Part shown: piece after piece, positions 18,394-27,672 of the stretch
How the letters are laid out: every line of letters starts with the position of its first letter
Position numbering within the stretch: position 1 is the stretch's first letter
Notes under the pieces: generated by a model
Told to the model about the DNA's origin: nothing
Seen by the model: only the letters and a program-made list of their open reading frames with translations
The model's database searches: none
Made by a program: the position numbers and the translations under genes
Origin: Stenotrophomonas sp. ASS1
Lineage (GTDB): Bacteria; Pseudomonadota; Gammaproteobacteria; Xanthomonadales; Xanthomonadaceae
Direction: 5' to 3'
NCBI RefSeq assembly: GCF_004346925.1
Contig: NZ_CP031167.1
Coordinates: 1,880,001 to 1,944,000 of the forward strand
DNA length: 64,000 nt

Positions 18394-20163
18394 ATGTACT
18401 ACAGCAGTGGCAACTACGAAGCCTTCGCGCGCCCGCGCAAGCCCGCCGGTGTCGACGGCAAGCGCGCATGGTTCGTCGGTTCGGGCCTGGCCTCGCTGGC
18501 CGGCGCCGCGTTCCTGGTGCGCGACGGCCGCATGGCCGGTGAGCGCATCACCATTCTCGAGCAGCAGCAGATTGCTGGTGGCGCGCTGGATGGCCTGAAG
18601 GTGCCGGAGAAGGGCTTCGTGATCCGCGGCGGCCGCGAGATGGAAGACCACTTCGAGTGCCTGTGGGATCTATTCCGCTCGATTCCGTCGCTGGAGATTG
18701 AAGATGCCAGTGTGTTGGATGAGTTCTACTGGTTGAACAAGGATGATCCGAACTATTCGCTGCAGCGTGCCACGATCAATCGCGGCGAAGATGCGCACAC
18801 CGACGGCCTGTTCACGCTGAGCGAGCAGGCGCAGAAGGACATCATCGCGCTGTTCCTGGCCACCCGGCAGGAGATGGAGAACAAGCGCATCGACGAGGTG
18901 CTGGGTCGCGACTTCCTGGACAGCAACTTCTGGCTGTACTGGCGCACCATGTTCGCCTTCGAGGAATGGCATTCGGCGCTGGAGATGAAGCTGTACCTGC
19001 ATCGCTTCATCCACCATATCGGCGGCCTGCCGGATTTCTCGGCGCTGAAGTTCACCAAGTACAACCAGTACGAATCGCTGGTGCTGCCGCTGGTGAAGTG
19101 GCTGCAGGACCACGGCGTGGTGTTCCAGTACGGCACCGAGGTGACCGACGTCGACTTCGATCTGGCGGCCGGCCGCAAGCAGGCCACGCGCATCCACTGG
19201 ACGCGTGACGGTGTAGCCGGTGGCGTGGATCTGAGCGCGGATGACCTTGTGTTCATGACAATCGGTTCGTTGACCGAGAACTCGGACAACGGCGATCACC
19301 ACACGGCGGCGCGTTTGAACGAGGGGCCGGCGCCTGCCTGGGACCTGTGGCGACGCATTGCCGCCAGGGATCCTGCGTTCGGGCGTCCGGACGTGTTCGG
19401 CGCGCACATTCCGCAGACCAAGTGGGAATCGGCGACGGTGACCACGCTGGATGCACGCATTCCGGCCTACATCCAGAAGATCGCCAAGCGTGACCCGTTC
19501 AGTGGCAAGGTGGTGACCGGCGGTATCGTCAGCGTGCGCGATTCGCGCTGGTTGATGAGCTGGACGGTGAACCGCCAGCCGCATTTCAAGAACCAGCCCA
19601 AGGATCAGATCGTGGTCTGGGTGTATTCGCTGTTCGTGGATACGCCCGGAGACTACGTGAAGAAGCCGATGCAGGACTGCACCGGCGAGGAGATCACCCG
19701 TGAGTGGCTGTACCACCTGGGCGTGCCGGTGGAGGAGATCGACGAATTGGCCGCGACCGGCGCGAAGACGGTGCCGGTGATGATGCCGTACATCACCGCG
19801 TTCTTCATGCCGCGCCAGGCCGGTGATCGCCCGGACGTGGTGCCGGAGGGTGCGGTGAACTTCGCCTTCATCGGTCAGTTTGCCGAATCGAAGCAGCGCG
19901 ACTGCATCTTCACCACCGAGTATTCGGTGCGCACACCGATGGAAGCGGTGTATACCCTGCTGGGCATCGAGCGCGGCGTGCCGGAGGTGTTCAATTCCAC
20001 CTATGACGTGCGCTCGTTGCTGGCGGCGACCGGTCGCCTGCGCGATGGCAAGGAACTGGATATTCCCGGGCCTGCGTTCCTGCGCAACCTGCTGATGAAC
20101 AAGCTGGACAAGACCCAGATCGGTGGTCTGCTGCGCGAGTTCAAGCTGGTGCAGGAGGACTGA
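18394..20163 (+). CDS. ohyA: Oleate hydratase
   Basis: 589 residues, FAD-dependent fatty-acid double-bond hydratase that converts oleate to 10-hydroxystearate. The FAD-binding segment is FVGSGLASLAGAAFLVRDG with ILEQ; the family motif RGGREMEDHFECLWD carries the conserved catalytic glutamate. The C-terminal YNSTYDVRSL/FNSTYD region is also typical. The ATG at 18394 has a GAAGGAGC ribosome site; an upstream in-frame start at 18337 precedes this site. Membrane-associated by family knowledge. Proposed roles: detoxifying host or plant unsaturated fatty acids. Convergent with the next gene. Confidence 0.93.
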   Translation: MYYSSGNYEAFARPRKPAGVDGKRAWFVGSGLASLAGAAFLVRDGRMAGERITILEQQQIAGGALDGLKVPEKGFVIRGGREMEDHFECLWDLFRSIPSLEIEDASVLDEFYWLNKDDPNYSLQRATINRGEDAHTDGLFTLSEQAQKDIIALFLATRQEMENKRIDEVLGRDFLDSNFWLYWRTMFAFEEWHSALEMKLYLHRFIHHIGGLPDFSALKFTKYNQYESLVLPLVKWLQDHGVVFQYGTEVTDVDFDLAAGRKQATRIHWTRDGVAGGVDLSADDLVFMTIGSLTENSDNGDHHTAARLNEGPAPAWDLWRRIAARDPAFGRPDVFGAHIPQTKWESATVTTLDARIPAYIQKIAKRDPFSGKVVTGGIVSVRDSRWLMSWTVNRQPHFKNQPKDQIVVWVYSLFVDTPGDYVKKPMQDCTGEEITREWLYHLGVPVEEIDELAATGAKTVPVMMPYITAFFMPRQAGDRPDVVPEGAVNFAFIGQFAESKQRDCIFTTEYSVRTPMEAVYTLLGIERGVPEVFNSTYDVRSLLAATGRLRDGKELDIPGPAFLRNLLMNKLDKTQIGGLLREFKLVQED

Positions 20164-20206
20164 GCGCGCGTCAGCGTGGAGGGGAACGCGCCGGCAACAC
20201 CGCGGA

Positions 20207-21451
20207 TCAGTCTGCCAGCACGTTACCCGCTCCTTCGCCATAGGTCGCCCTCGCGCTGCCACACACCGCGTAGGTGGCAGCGCTGGCTGGCAGGCCAGTG
20301 GCCTTGATGCCGCGCCGCGAATCGCCGTCAAAGACCTCGGCGTAGCGTTCGGCGGCCAGCGCGTCATCGGGCAGCATGTACAGCAGGACGCGCTGCAATG
20401 TGGATTGCCCCTGCAGTGGCTGCGGCTGCCGGAACGCGGGCACCTGCACGCGCGCGCTGTGCCACCGCGTCGGCGCGTCTGCAGTCTGCCAGCGCACCTG
20501 CAGGGGCAGGTTGAGCGGCAATAGCGCGGGGCTGACCGGGTAGCCGTAGGCTGTGCAATCCCGGGGCGCTTCCGGGATGTTCGCGATGGCCCCGTCGCCG
20601 ATGTCCAGTGTGAGGCCATTGATTTCCATCCGCAGGATGGGCGCACTGCCGTAGTTGTGGATCTTGAACAGCGTCAGGCCTTCGAAGCGGCTGCGCTCCA
20701 GATCATCGGTGGTGAAGCCACTGAAGCGTGCGAGCGCGGGCGCGACCTCTACGTGATCGCTGTAGTGGTAGTAGATATGCACGAGCTCGGGTGTACCCGC
20801 GCGTCGCCAGGCCGCGTTGAATGGCGCAAGGTCAGGGTAGGTCCGACGGACCAGCGGCACATCGGTGACGGCGCGATCTCCAGACGGTGTGGCGTAACGG
20901 TAGTGGTCGACGGAGCGCTTCAGGCGCGCTTGTTCATACGGGAAGGCCCTGTCTGCATCGGACTGCGGGTTGGGGTAGCGGTGGAAGGCCAGGAAGCGCT
21001 GGGGCGTTTCGCCCTGCATGGGCAGGTCCGGGCCAGCGCCAGAACCGGTGGATGCATACGGCGAGGTGTCCAGCCAAAGGGGGTGCCCGCTGAGGTTGAC
21101 GTGCAGCTCGGCGATGGATGCGCGTGAGCCGCCAGCCAGGCTGTCCACACTGCCTTGCAGGACGTGCCACAGTGGAATGATGAGCATGGCGGCGGCGGTT
21201 GGCACGAACATCAGCACGTGTATGCGGCCCGGCACCTGCCCGCGCTGGCGCACCATGTAGCGCAGCCAGGCCAGCAGGAGCACCAGCAGCAACGGGACGC
21301 CGACCCAGATCGCGATGGTGGCCAGCGCCACGACGCCCCAACCCAGGTTGGGGCTGGACACGGCAATCAACGAGAGCGTGGCGATCAGTGCCGCCAACAG
21401 CAGCGATACGCCGATTCCGACGCGGTAGGTCCTGTAGGGGCTGTCGGTCAT
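20207..21451 (-). CDS. Membrane protein with three N-terminal helices and a large exported domain
   Basis: About 414 residues. Three helices (roughly residues 12-31, 38-62 and 78-96) precede a roughly 310-residue soluble domain with no motif I recognise. The frame opens far upstream (21685), but that part overlaps the FtrA-like gene. ATG 21451 is preferred because GACGGA lies 6 bases before it; ATG 21478 is the alternative. Function unknown. A run of nine G (C on its coding strand) lies about 80 bases upstream. Confidence 0.65.
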   Translation of the reverse strand: MTDSPYRTYRVGIGVSLLLAALIATLSLIAVSSPNLGWGVVALATIAIWVGVPLLLVLLLAWLRYMVRQRGQVPGRIHVLMFVPTAAAMLIIPLWHVLQGSVDSLAGGSRASIAELHVNLSGHPLWLDTSPYASTGSGAGPDLPMQGETPQRFLAFHRYPNPQSDADRAFPYEQARLKRSVDHYRYATPSGDRAVTDVPLVRRTYPDLAPFNAAWRRAGTPELVHIYYHYSDHVEVAPALARFSGFTTDDLERSRFEGLTLFKIHNYGSAPILRMEINGLTLDIGDGAIANIPEAPRDCTAYGYPVSPALLPLNLPLQVRWQTADAPTRWHSARVQVPAFRQPQPLQGQSTLQRVLLYMLPDDALAAERYAEVFDGDSRRGIKATGLPASAATYAVCGSARATYGEGAGNVLAD

Positions 21452-21531
21452 CACCGGTCCGTCGGCAGTGCGGGGCATGCCCCTATCTTGCAGCGCAGGT
21501 GCCTGCGTGGAAAGGCCGGGAGTGGGGGACA

Positions 21532-21540
21532 GGGGGGGGG
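21532..21540. repeat. Homopolymer of nine G
   Basis: A nine-base G run (with GGGGG just before it) lies between the FtrA-like stop and the start of the leftward membrane gene. It is slippage-prone and in a promoter-like position. Confidence 0.6.
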
Positions 21541-21546
21541 CGGGAG

Positions 21547-22548
21547 TCAGCAGCCGATCAGGCGGTCCGCACCGATGCCGTTGCGATGCTGGCTGCGGTA
21601 CTCGGTGGGGCTGGCATCGACCTGGCCACGGAAGTGCCGACGGAACGACTCCTGCGAACCAAAGCCGGCCTGCTCGGCAATCCACTGTAGTGGCCGGTCG
21701 GTGGTTTCCAGCAGCTCACGCGCGAAGGTCACGCGCTCGCGGATCAGCCAATCGATGGGCGACAGACCGGTGGCTTCCAGGAACTGCCGCTGCAGGGTGC
21801 GTTGGCTGAGCGCAGCCTGCTCGGCGAGGCTGCCTAGCGAATGTGGCTCGCGCAGGTTACGGCGCATCCACTCCATCAGCTTCGCCAACCGCGTGGGCTC
21901 GCCGTTGGGGATGGCCCGGCTGACACGCTGGCTGCGCCCGGCATCACGCCAGGGTGCCAACACCAATCGCTCGGCCACCAGATTTGCCACGCGCGCGCCG
22001 TAATCCTTGCGCACCATGTGCAGCATCATGTCCATGCCGGTGGCCGATCCGGCCGAGGTGATGATGCTGCCGGTGTCCACGTACAGCACATCCTCGCGCA
22101 CATCGATGCGTGGGAACTCGCGTGCCAGCGCTTCGGTGAGGCGCCAGTGAGTGGTGGCCTCGCGGCCATCGAGCAGCCCGGCCCAGGCCAGCACGAACGC
22201 ACCGGAGCAGATCGACGCGATGCGTGCGCCGCGTGCGTGGGCACGGATCAGTGCATCGAGCAGGGCCTGCGGCGGACGTTCGCTGGGCTCGCGCCAACCG
22301 GGGATGACGATGATGTCGGCGTCATCGACGCTCCTTAGATCGTAGGGCAGCTGCACCTGGGTGCTGCCGAGCATGCGCAGCGCTCCGGGTTCGCCCGCGC
22401 ACAGCTGGGTGCGGTACCAGGCCACGCCCAGCTCTGGGCGTATCGGTGCGAACAGGCCTACAGCACAGCCGAACTCGAACAGCCCCTGGCCGTGGCAGGC
22501 GACGATGGCGACGAGCGGCGCAGTGGGATCGGCGGTCAGGCTGGGCAT
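21547..22548 (-). CDS. ftrA: GlxA/FtrA-type AraC regulator
   Basis: 333 residues. The N-terminus is a DJ-1/PfpI-like ligand domain (FEFGCAVGLF, IIVIPGW, and the elbow ASICSGAFVLAWAGL). The C-terminus is an AraC DNA-binding domain with two helix-turn-helix units (HSLGSLAEQAALSQRTLQRQ and LQWIAEQAGFGSQESFRRHF). This architecture defines FtrA/GlxA transcriptional activators. It is divergent from the TonB receptor that heads the organosulfur locus, 317 bases away, so it is a candidate regulator of that locus; this is positional inference only. Confidence 0.9.
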   Translation of the reverse strand: MPSLTADPTAPLVAIVACHGQGLFEFGCAVGLFAPIRPELGVAWYRTQLCAGEPGALRMLGSTQVQLPYDLRSVDDADIIVIPGWREPSERPPQALLDALIRAHARGARIASICSGAFVLAWAGLLDGREATTHWRLTEALAREFPRIDVREDVLYVDTGSIITSAGSATGMDMMLHMVRKDYGARVANLVAERLVLAPWRDAGRSQRVSRAIPNGEPTRLAKLMEWMRRNLREPHSLGSLAEQAALSQRTLQRQFLEATGLSPIDWLIRERVTFARELLETTDRPLQWIAEQAGFGSQESFRRHFRGQVDASPTEYRSQHRNGIGADRLIGC

Positions 22549-22865
22549 GGCTTGATGCTACGGGTGGAGGTGCGTGGCGCAGAGTGGTGCGCGGGCATGA
22601 GGTGATGCCGGGCGGGCATATGGAGGCCGGGGTCGGATCCCTTCCGCAGGAAGGGCTCTGACCCCGTGGAGGGATGCGTGCCTCGGGTCAGAGCCCTTTC
22701 CTTTGGAAAGGGATCCGACCCGGTGAGTTCAGGCCGCCTAACGTCATTACCAGCGGTCATGTGGGTGGCCGGATGTTACGGCTGGGTGACGCGATCCCGC
22801 CTGTCGCGGTGGGTGAACAGGCCCTTGAATGGAAGCGTGTTTCCGGCCCACCCCCACGAGCCCCC
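22549..22865. promoter_or_regulatory. Divergent regulatory region, FtrA-like gene and TonB receptor
   Basis: 317 bases holding the head-to-head palindromes at 22629-22721 and about 145 bases of leader before the TonB receptor ATG. I could not pick a convincing sigma-70 promoter or CysB site by eye. An open frame extends the receptor to 22674, but those residues precede the signal peptide and are leader sequence. Confidence 0.4.
22629..22721. repeat. Pair of inverted REP-like palindromes
   Basis: Two units, about 22629-22665 and 22685-22721, each an imperfect hairpin built from GGGTCGGATCCCTT and GGGCTCTGACCC, arranged head to head. The second is the reverse complement of the first with a few changes. 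Together they would form a long cruciform upstream of the TonB receptor gene. Resembles the dispersed GGTCGGATCC-type repeats of Xanthomonadaceae. Confidence 0.75.
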
Positions 22866-25442
22866 ATGCCTGCCGCCTACGCCCCAGCCTTGAGCACTCT
22901 TGCCGTCCTGATCGCCGCTGCCCTCGCTGCATCGCCCAGCCATGCGGCGGAAGCCGATGCAGACCCTGCCACTACTGCAGCCACCGCCAATGTGGCAGCC
23001 TCCACGCTGGATGCGGTGGTGGTCACCGGCTCTCGCACCAGCACGCGCACGGTGAAGAACAGCTCCACGCCCATCGATGTGATTTCCGCTGAAGACCTCG
23101 CCGCCACCGGTCAGGGCAATCTGCTGGAAGCCCTGCAGCGCAGCCTGCCGTCGCTGAGCCAGATCGGCGGTTACCAGAGCGATCAGGAGAGCCTGATCCG
23201 CGGCTATCAGCTACGCAATCTGTCGCCGGGTTACACCCTGGTGCTGGTCAACGGCAAGCGCCGCAACGCCAGCGCCTATGTGAGCGGTGCCAATGGGGGC
23301 GGCTTCCCCGGCCATGCGTGGGCGGACCTGGCGTTGATTCCGGTCTCGGCCATCGACCATGTGGAAGTGCTGCGTGATGGTGCCTCCGCCATCTACGGCT
23401 CGGACGCGATCACCGGCGTGGTCAACGTGATCCTGAAGTCGCAGGCGCACGGTGGTGATGTGTCGGTGGAGAGCGGGCAGAGCACCGATGGTGATGGTTC
23501 GCGAACCAGCGTGCGCGCCAACGTCGGCCTGCCGTGGGGCCAAGATGGCTTCGTCAACCTGTCTGGCGAGACCACCCGCCAGCATCATGCGATCCGTACC
23601 CGCCACTACATCGATGGCTACCTGAGTTATCCGGCAGTGGATGGCAGCGGCAATCTGGTGGCGCTGCGGCCGAACAATCGACTGCCGGCCGGCGCGTCGC
23701 CGAATCCGGCCGAGGCCAACCGCGATGCCGAGGCCAACACCATCCTCAGCTCGCCTTCGTATGCGCTGAAGGCCTTCGCGGTGAACGTGGGCCATGGCCT
23801 GGGCGAGAGCGCGCAGTTCTACGCCAATGCTACGGCCAGTGACCGCACCGCACAGGCGATCCAGAATTTCCGCCTGCCGGCGACCATCTTCACCACCTAC
23901 AAGGCGCCCGGCGTGCTGAGCGTGTTTCCCGATGGCTTCCTGCCAGTGCTGGAAACCAAGGAGAAGCAGTACACCGGTACCGCAGGTGTGAAAGGCCAGA
24001 TCGCGGGCTGGGATTACGACGCCAGCTTGACCGGCAACCGCAGCACGGTACGTACCTATACCCGCAATTCGGTGAACTACTCGCTGCCGTATCCCGGTTC
24101 GCCCACCGACTTCTATGACGGCAAGCTGGATTACCAGCAAGGCATCGCCAACCTCGACCTGCGTCGTGGCTTCGAGGTGGCGGCATTCGCTTCGCCGCTG
24201 GAGGTGAGCGCGGGCGCCGAGTATCAGCACGACCAGTACGAGCGCGGGGCGGGGCAGTGGGAGTCGTATACCGGCTTCGGCGCTGCAGCCTTCGTCGGCT
24301 ATTCCACCGCCGACGCGGTGAAGGCAACCCGTAACAGCAAGGCGGTGTACGTGGGTGCGGCCACCAACATCACCTCGCGCTGGTACCTGGATGCGGCCGC
24401 GCGCTGGGAAGATCACTCCGACTTCGGCAGTGTCTCCACCGGGCGCCTGACCACCCGCTTTGACTTCACCGATGCGCTGGGTGTGCGGGCAACGGTGAGC
24501 AACGGTTTCCATGCGCCCAGCCTGGGCGCGCAGTTCTACCAGGCCACCGGCAGCTGCCCGTGCGGGACCACGCTGGTGGCGCAGGTGTCTTCGCCGGCAG
24601 CGATTGCGTTGGGTGCCACACCGCTGAAACCGGAAAAGGCCACCAACTACAGCCTGGGCGTGACCTGGGACCCGAGCCCGGCGTTCCATCTGGCGGTGGA
24701 TGCCTATCAGATCGACATCCGCGGCCAGCTCGGCCAGTCCAGCCAGATCGGCTACAACGCGCAGGATCCGGCGCGCGTCACCGACAACAGCGGCACGGTG
24801 CTGAGCGCGGCGCAGAAGAACACCATCGACGCACTGCTGGGTTCAGCCGGCATCAGCATCCTGCCGGGTGATGCGTTCTACGCCAGCTACTTCACCAACG
24901 TGGGTAATACCCGTACACGGGGTGTGGAGCTGACCCTGGAGGCGAACCAGGAAACCGCGTGGGGCAAGCTGCGCTGGAGCTACGCGGCCAACGTCGGCCG
25001 CACCACCATCCAGAAAGTCAGTGGCATTCCGGCGGCGCTGCAGGGCCTGCCGAACATCAACCTGCTGACCAGATCCAGCGAGTATGCGCTGCGCTTCCGC
25101 ACGCCCAGCTACACGCAGGTGGCGGGACTGGGCTGGCAGAACGGGCGCTGGCGCTCGAATCTGGACTTCACCTACTACGGCCCCATCAAGCGCCTGAACA
25201 ACGGCGTGGAGTACAGGCAGCCGCCGGTGCTGGTGACCAACCTGTCCGGTGGCGTGGAGCTGGGTGCGGGCTGGAGTGCGGCGCTGGGCATCAACAACGT
25301 GTTCGACAAGCGCACCCGCAAGGTGCCGGAGTACGCGCGCAGTGCCACCGATGTGGCGAGTATCGAGACCACGTGGGACAGCGGCGATGTGCTGAGCAAT
25401 GTGGGTGCGTATTGGTTTGGCCGGGTCAGTTACCGGTTCTGA
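22866..25442 (+). CDS. TonB-dependent outer-membrane receptor
   Basis: 858 residues. A signal peptide spans about 1-27 (ending SPSHA-AEA). The TonB-box-like LDAVVVTGSR is followed by a plug domain (TPIDVISAEDLAATG, TLVLVNGKRR, VEVLRDGASAIYGSDAI) and a beta-barrel ending in the canonical aromatic FGRVSYRF. Start chosen at the ATG that begins the signal peptide. Imports a substrate across the outer membrane using TonB energy. As head of the organosulfur locus it may take up the sulfur compound processed by the downstream genes. Three SMAG repeats lie between it and the FMN reductase. Confidence 0.92.
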   Translation: MPAAYAPALSTLAVLIAAALAASPSHAAEADADPATTAATANVAASTLDAVVVTGSRTSTRTVKNSSTPIDVISAEDLAATGQGNLLEALQRSLPSLSQIGGYQSDQESLIRGYQLRNLSPGYTLVLVNGKRRNASAYVSGANGGGFPGHAWADLALIPVSAIDHVEVLRDGASAIYGSDAITGVVNVILKSQAHGGDVSVESGQSTDGDGSRTSVRANVGLPWGQDGFVNLSGETTRQHHAIRTRHYIDGYLSYPAVDGSGNLVALRPNNRLPAGASPNPAEANRDAEANTILSSPSYALKAFAVNVGHGLGESAQFYANATASDRTAQAIQNFRLPATIFTTYKAPGVLSVFPDGFLPVLETKEKQYTGTAGVKGQIAGWDYDASLTGNRSTVRTYTRNSVNYSLPYPGSPTDFYDGKLDYQQGIANLDLRRGFEVAAFASPLEVSAGAEYQHDQYERGAGQWESYTGFGAAAFVGYSTADAVKATRNSKAVYVGAATNITSRWYLDAAARWEDHSDFGSVSTGRLTTRFDFTDALGVRATVSNGFHAPSLGAQFYQATGSCPCGTTLVAQVSSPAAIALGATPLKPEKATNYSLGVTWDPSPAFHLAVDAYQIDIRGQLGQSSQIGYNAQDPARVTDNSGTVLSAAQKNTIDALLGSAGISILPGDAFYASYFTNVGNTRTRGVELTLEANQETAWGKLRWSYAANVGRTTIQKVSGIPAALQGLPNINLLTRSSEYALRFRTPSYTQVAGLGWQNGRWRSNLDFTYYGPIKRLNNGVEYRQPPVLVTNLSGGVELGAGWSAALGINNVFDKRTRKVPEYARSATDVASIETTWDSGDVLSNVGAYWFGRVSYRF

Positions 25443-25452
25443 GGTGGGAAGC

Positions 25453-25547
25453 AGTCGAGCATGGCTCGACTCTACAAAAGCGAAGGGCAGTCGAGCATGG
25501 CTCGACTCTACAAAAGCGAAAGGCAGCCGAGCATGGCTCGGCTCTAC
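25453..25547. repeat. Three SMAG repeats in tandem at 36-bp spacing
   Basis: Units at 25453-25475, 25489-25511 and 25525-25547, each a GAGC-ATG-GCTC-centred palindrome ending CTCTAC. The start-to-start distance is 36 bases in both cases, with an AAAAGCGAA(G/A)GGC linker. Placed inside the operon between the receptor and the reductase. Confidence 0.85.
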
Positions 25548-25560
25548 ACGGGAGCAGTTC

Positions 25561-26142
25561 ATGTCTTCTGCATTGAGGGTGGTTGCATTGGTGGGGTCAC
25601 CGACCAGCTCGGCGACGTCGCGCACGTTGTTGCTGGCGCGGCATCTGCTGGTGTCGCTGCAGCAGCGGGTGCACGCCAGCGTGGACCTGGTGGAGCTGGC
25701 GCCGATCGCGCGCGCGCTGGGCCAGTCGCTGTCGCGCGGCGAGGCGGAGCCGGCGGTGGAACAGGCACTGCAGACCATCGAGGCGGCGGAGCTGCTGGTG
25801 GTGGCCGCGCCGGTGTATCGCGGCTCTTATCCCGGGTTGTTCAAGCACCTGGTCGACTTCATCGAGCTGGAGGCGCTGGTGGATCTGCCGGTACTGCTGG
25901 CAGCGACCGGCGGCAGCGAGCGCCATGCGCTGGTGATCGATCACCAGTTGCGACCGTTGTTCAGTTTCCTGCAGGCGCACACGCTGCCGATCGGGGTGTA
26001 TGCCACGCCTGCCGATTTCGAAGGCGAGCACATCAGCAGTGCAGCCCTGCAGGCACGCATCGCGCTGGCGGCCGAGCGTGCAGCCGGCCATCTGGCCGCG
26101 CAGCCGCTGACTGCTCCGGCGCCGCTGCGACGTATCGCCTGA
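25561..26142 (+). CDS. NADPH-dependent FMN reductase (SsuE/MsuE-like)
   Basis: 193 residues, flavodoxin-like fold: VVALVGSPTSSATSRTLLLA is the FMN phosphate loop, and VVAAPVYRGSYPGLFKHLVD is the second family motif (P-x-Y-x-G-S-x-x-x-x-K). Its close relatives are SsuE/MsuE, which supply reduced FMN to two-component sulfonate and sulfur monooxygenases. Two luciferase-type monooxygenases lie just downstream, so it is probably their reductase. The ATG at 25561 is used because the frame upstream runs through the SMAG repeats. Confidence 0.9.
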   Translation: MSSALRVVALVGSPTSSATSRTLLLARHLLVSLQQRVHASVDLVELAPIARALGQSLSRGEAEPAVEQALQTIEAAELLVVAAPVYRGSYPGLFKHLVDFIELEALVDLPVLLAATGGSERHALVIDHQLRPLFSFLQAHTLPIGVYATPADFEGEHISSAALQARIALAAERAAGHLAAQPLTAPAPLRRIA

Positions 26143-26299
26143 CGCCATAACCGGCAGCGCTTTGCTTATGGCTACGCCGCATCTGCGTGGCCGGATCTGA
26201 CCGCCGATTGTCGCCAGCCGTCGCTGCTGTGGCTGCTGGCATCTCTAGCATCGATATCGAAGCGGCATCGCATTGCCGGCCCCGATGAGGACGACCCCT

Positions 26300-26662
26300 G
26301 TGACTTTCGACGCAGCAAGCAAACCCATCCTGTTCCTGCTCGACCGTGAGTTCGAGGACGGCCAGATTCCCGGCCAGCGCTTCTTCTGCCGGCACAGCCT
26401 GCTGCTGGAAGGCGCGCTGTCGAGCATCGACGGCCTGGACGCGCAGCTGGACGTGCGTCGCATCGGCTTCGCACGGCCGCGCCGTGAGGTGATTGCCGAG
26501 ATCGGCGAGCAGGACCAGTCGCTGCCGAAGCTGGTGCTGCCGCAGGGCGTGCGCAGCGAACTGGCCAGTGGCGCGCACCAGGACCGCCAGTACATCTCCG
26601 GTGCCGAGCCGATCCTGGCCGCGTTGAACGGCTTGCTCGGCATTCCCGTGGCTCACCCCTGA
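26300..26662 (+). CDS. DUF3088 thioredoxin-like protein
   Basis: About 120 residues. The pattern FLLDREFEDGQIPGQRFFC, SLLLEG, RPRREVI and NQSLPKLVL-like segments fit DUF3088 (PF11287), a thioredoxin-fold family. The active-site region reads FCRHS, with a single cysteine where thioredoxins have CxxC, so it would be monothiol. Start is uncertain: GTG 26300 has GAGG 9 bases upstream; ATG 26285 is in frame but has no ribosome site. Lies inside the organosulfur operon; a role in handling a thiol or flavin intermediate is inference. Confidence 0.7.
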   Translation: MTFDAASKPILFLLDREFEDGQIPGQRFFCRHSLLLEGALSSIDGLDAQLDVRRIGFARPRREVIAEIGEQDQSLPKLVLPQGVRSELASGAHQDRQYISGAEPILAALNGLLGIPVAHP

Positions 26663-26676
26663 GCGAGGACGCGACC

Positions 26677-27654
26677 ATGAGCTATCAGATCAGCGTGCTG
26701 GACAAGAGCCCGGTGGCCGAAGGTGCCTCGCCGGAGCAGGCGCTGCGCAACAGCCTGCAGCTGGCGCAGCGCGCCGAGCAGCTGGGCTACCACCGCTACT
26801 GGTTTGCCGAACACCACGCTGCACCAACGCTGGCCAGCCCGGCGCCGGAAGTGCTGGCTGCGTGGGTGCTGGCGCAGACCCGGCGCATCCGTATCGGTAG
26901 TGGTGGGGTGATGCTGCGCCACTACGCGCCCTATAAAGTGGCGGAGAACTTCAACCTGCTGGCGGCGTTGGCGCCAGGGCGCGTCGATCTGGGCGTGGGC
27001 AAGGCCCCGGGTGGCCTGCCGGCCTCGACTGCCGCGCTGGCGGCCGGGCGCCCGGCGTTCGCCGACTTCGATCAGCAACTGCGCGACCTGGAAGGCTATC
27101 TGTCCGGGGCGGACACCGAGGCGCTGGCACGGCCGGTTCCGCAGCAGGCACCGGAGCGCTTCCTGCTCGGCGCCAGCCCGCAGAGCGCAAAGCAGGCGGC
27201 CGAGCTGGGCTGGCGCTTCGTCTATGCCGCGCACTTCGATGGTGACCCGAAGCATATCGAGGCCGCCTTCGATGCCTACCGCACCGTTTCTACGCAGCCG
27301 CCGCTGCTGGCCACGGTGGCCTTCGCCGCACCAACTGCCGAAGCCGCAGCGCGTCATATCGGCGCGCTGCGCGTCTACAAGCTGCACCTCGGCCCCGGCC
27401 AGACGGTGAATCTGCCCAGTCCCGAGGCGGCTGCCGAGTACGCGCGGCAGGTGGGCGTGGCTGACTTTCGTATCGAGGAAACGCGCCCCAGCGTGTTGTC
27501 CGGTGATGCGCAGCACGTGCGTGACGAACTGGATGCGCTGCACCGGCGCTTCGGCGTGGGCGAGTTCATCCTCGATGCGCCGGTGGCTGACCTCGACGCG
27601 CGTCTTACATCCCTTGAACTGCTGTCGCCCGCGCCGCGCGCGGCGGTGGCCTGA
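26677..27654 (+). CDS. MsnO8-type luciferase-like oxidoreductase
   Basis: 325 residues, bacterial luciferase-like TIM barrel: YQISVLDKSPVAEG at the N-terminus, GYHRYWFAEHH, and IRIGSGGVMLRHYAPYKVAE. These are hallmarks of the MsnO8/LLM class of FMN- or F420-dependent enzymes. The MsnO8 name comes from methanesulfonate-related loci. Expected to use FMNH2 from the neighbouring reductase. Starts 14 bases after the DUF3088 gene. Confidence 0.88.
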   Translation: MSYQISVLDKSPVAEGASPEQALRNSLQLAQRAEQLGYHRYWFAEHHAAPTLASPAPEVLAAWVLAQTRRIRIGSGGVMLRHYAPYKVAENFNLLAALAPGRVDLGVGKAPGGLPASTAALAAGRPAFADFDQQLRDLEGYLSGADTEALARPVPQQAPERFLLGASPQSAKQAAELGWRFVYAAHFDGDPKHIEAAFDAYRTVSTQPPLLATVAFAAPTAEAAARHIGALRVYKLHLGPGQTVNLPSPEAAAEYARQVGVADFRIEETRPSVLSGDAQHVRDELDALHRRFGVGEFILDAPVADLDARLTSLELLSPAPRAAVA

Positions 27655-27672
27655 CCTGCAGGAGCGATTCCC

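Noticed and set aside
18670..20646. 658-residue minus-strand frame opposite the oleate hydratase
   Set aside because: The plus-strand product is a clear oleate hydratase over its full length. The minus frame is a shadow rich in His, Arg and Gln.
25453..25547. CRISPR-like spacing of repeats
   Set aside because: Units are palindromic SMAG copies with identical linkers rather than unique spacers, and no cas gene is near. The same holds for 54876-55084.
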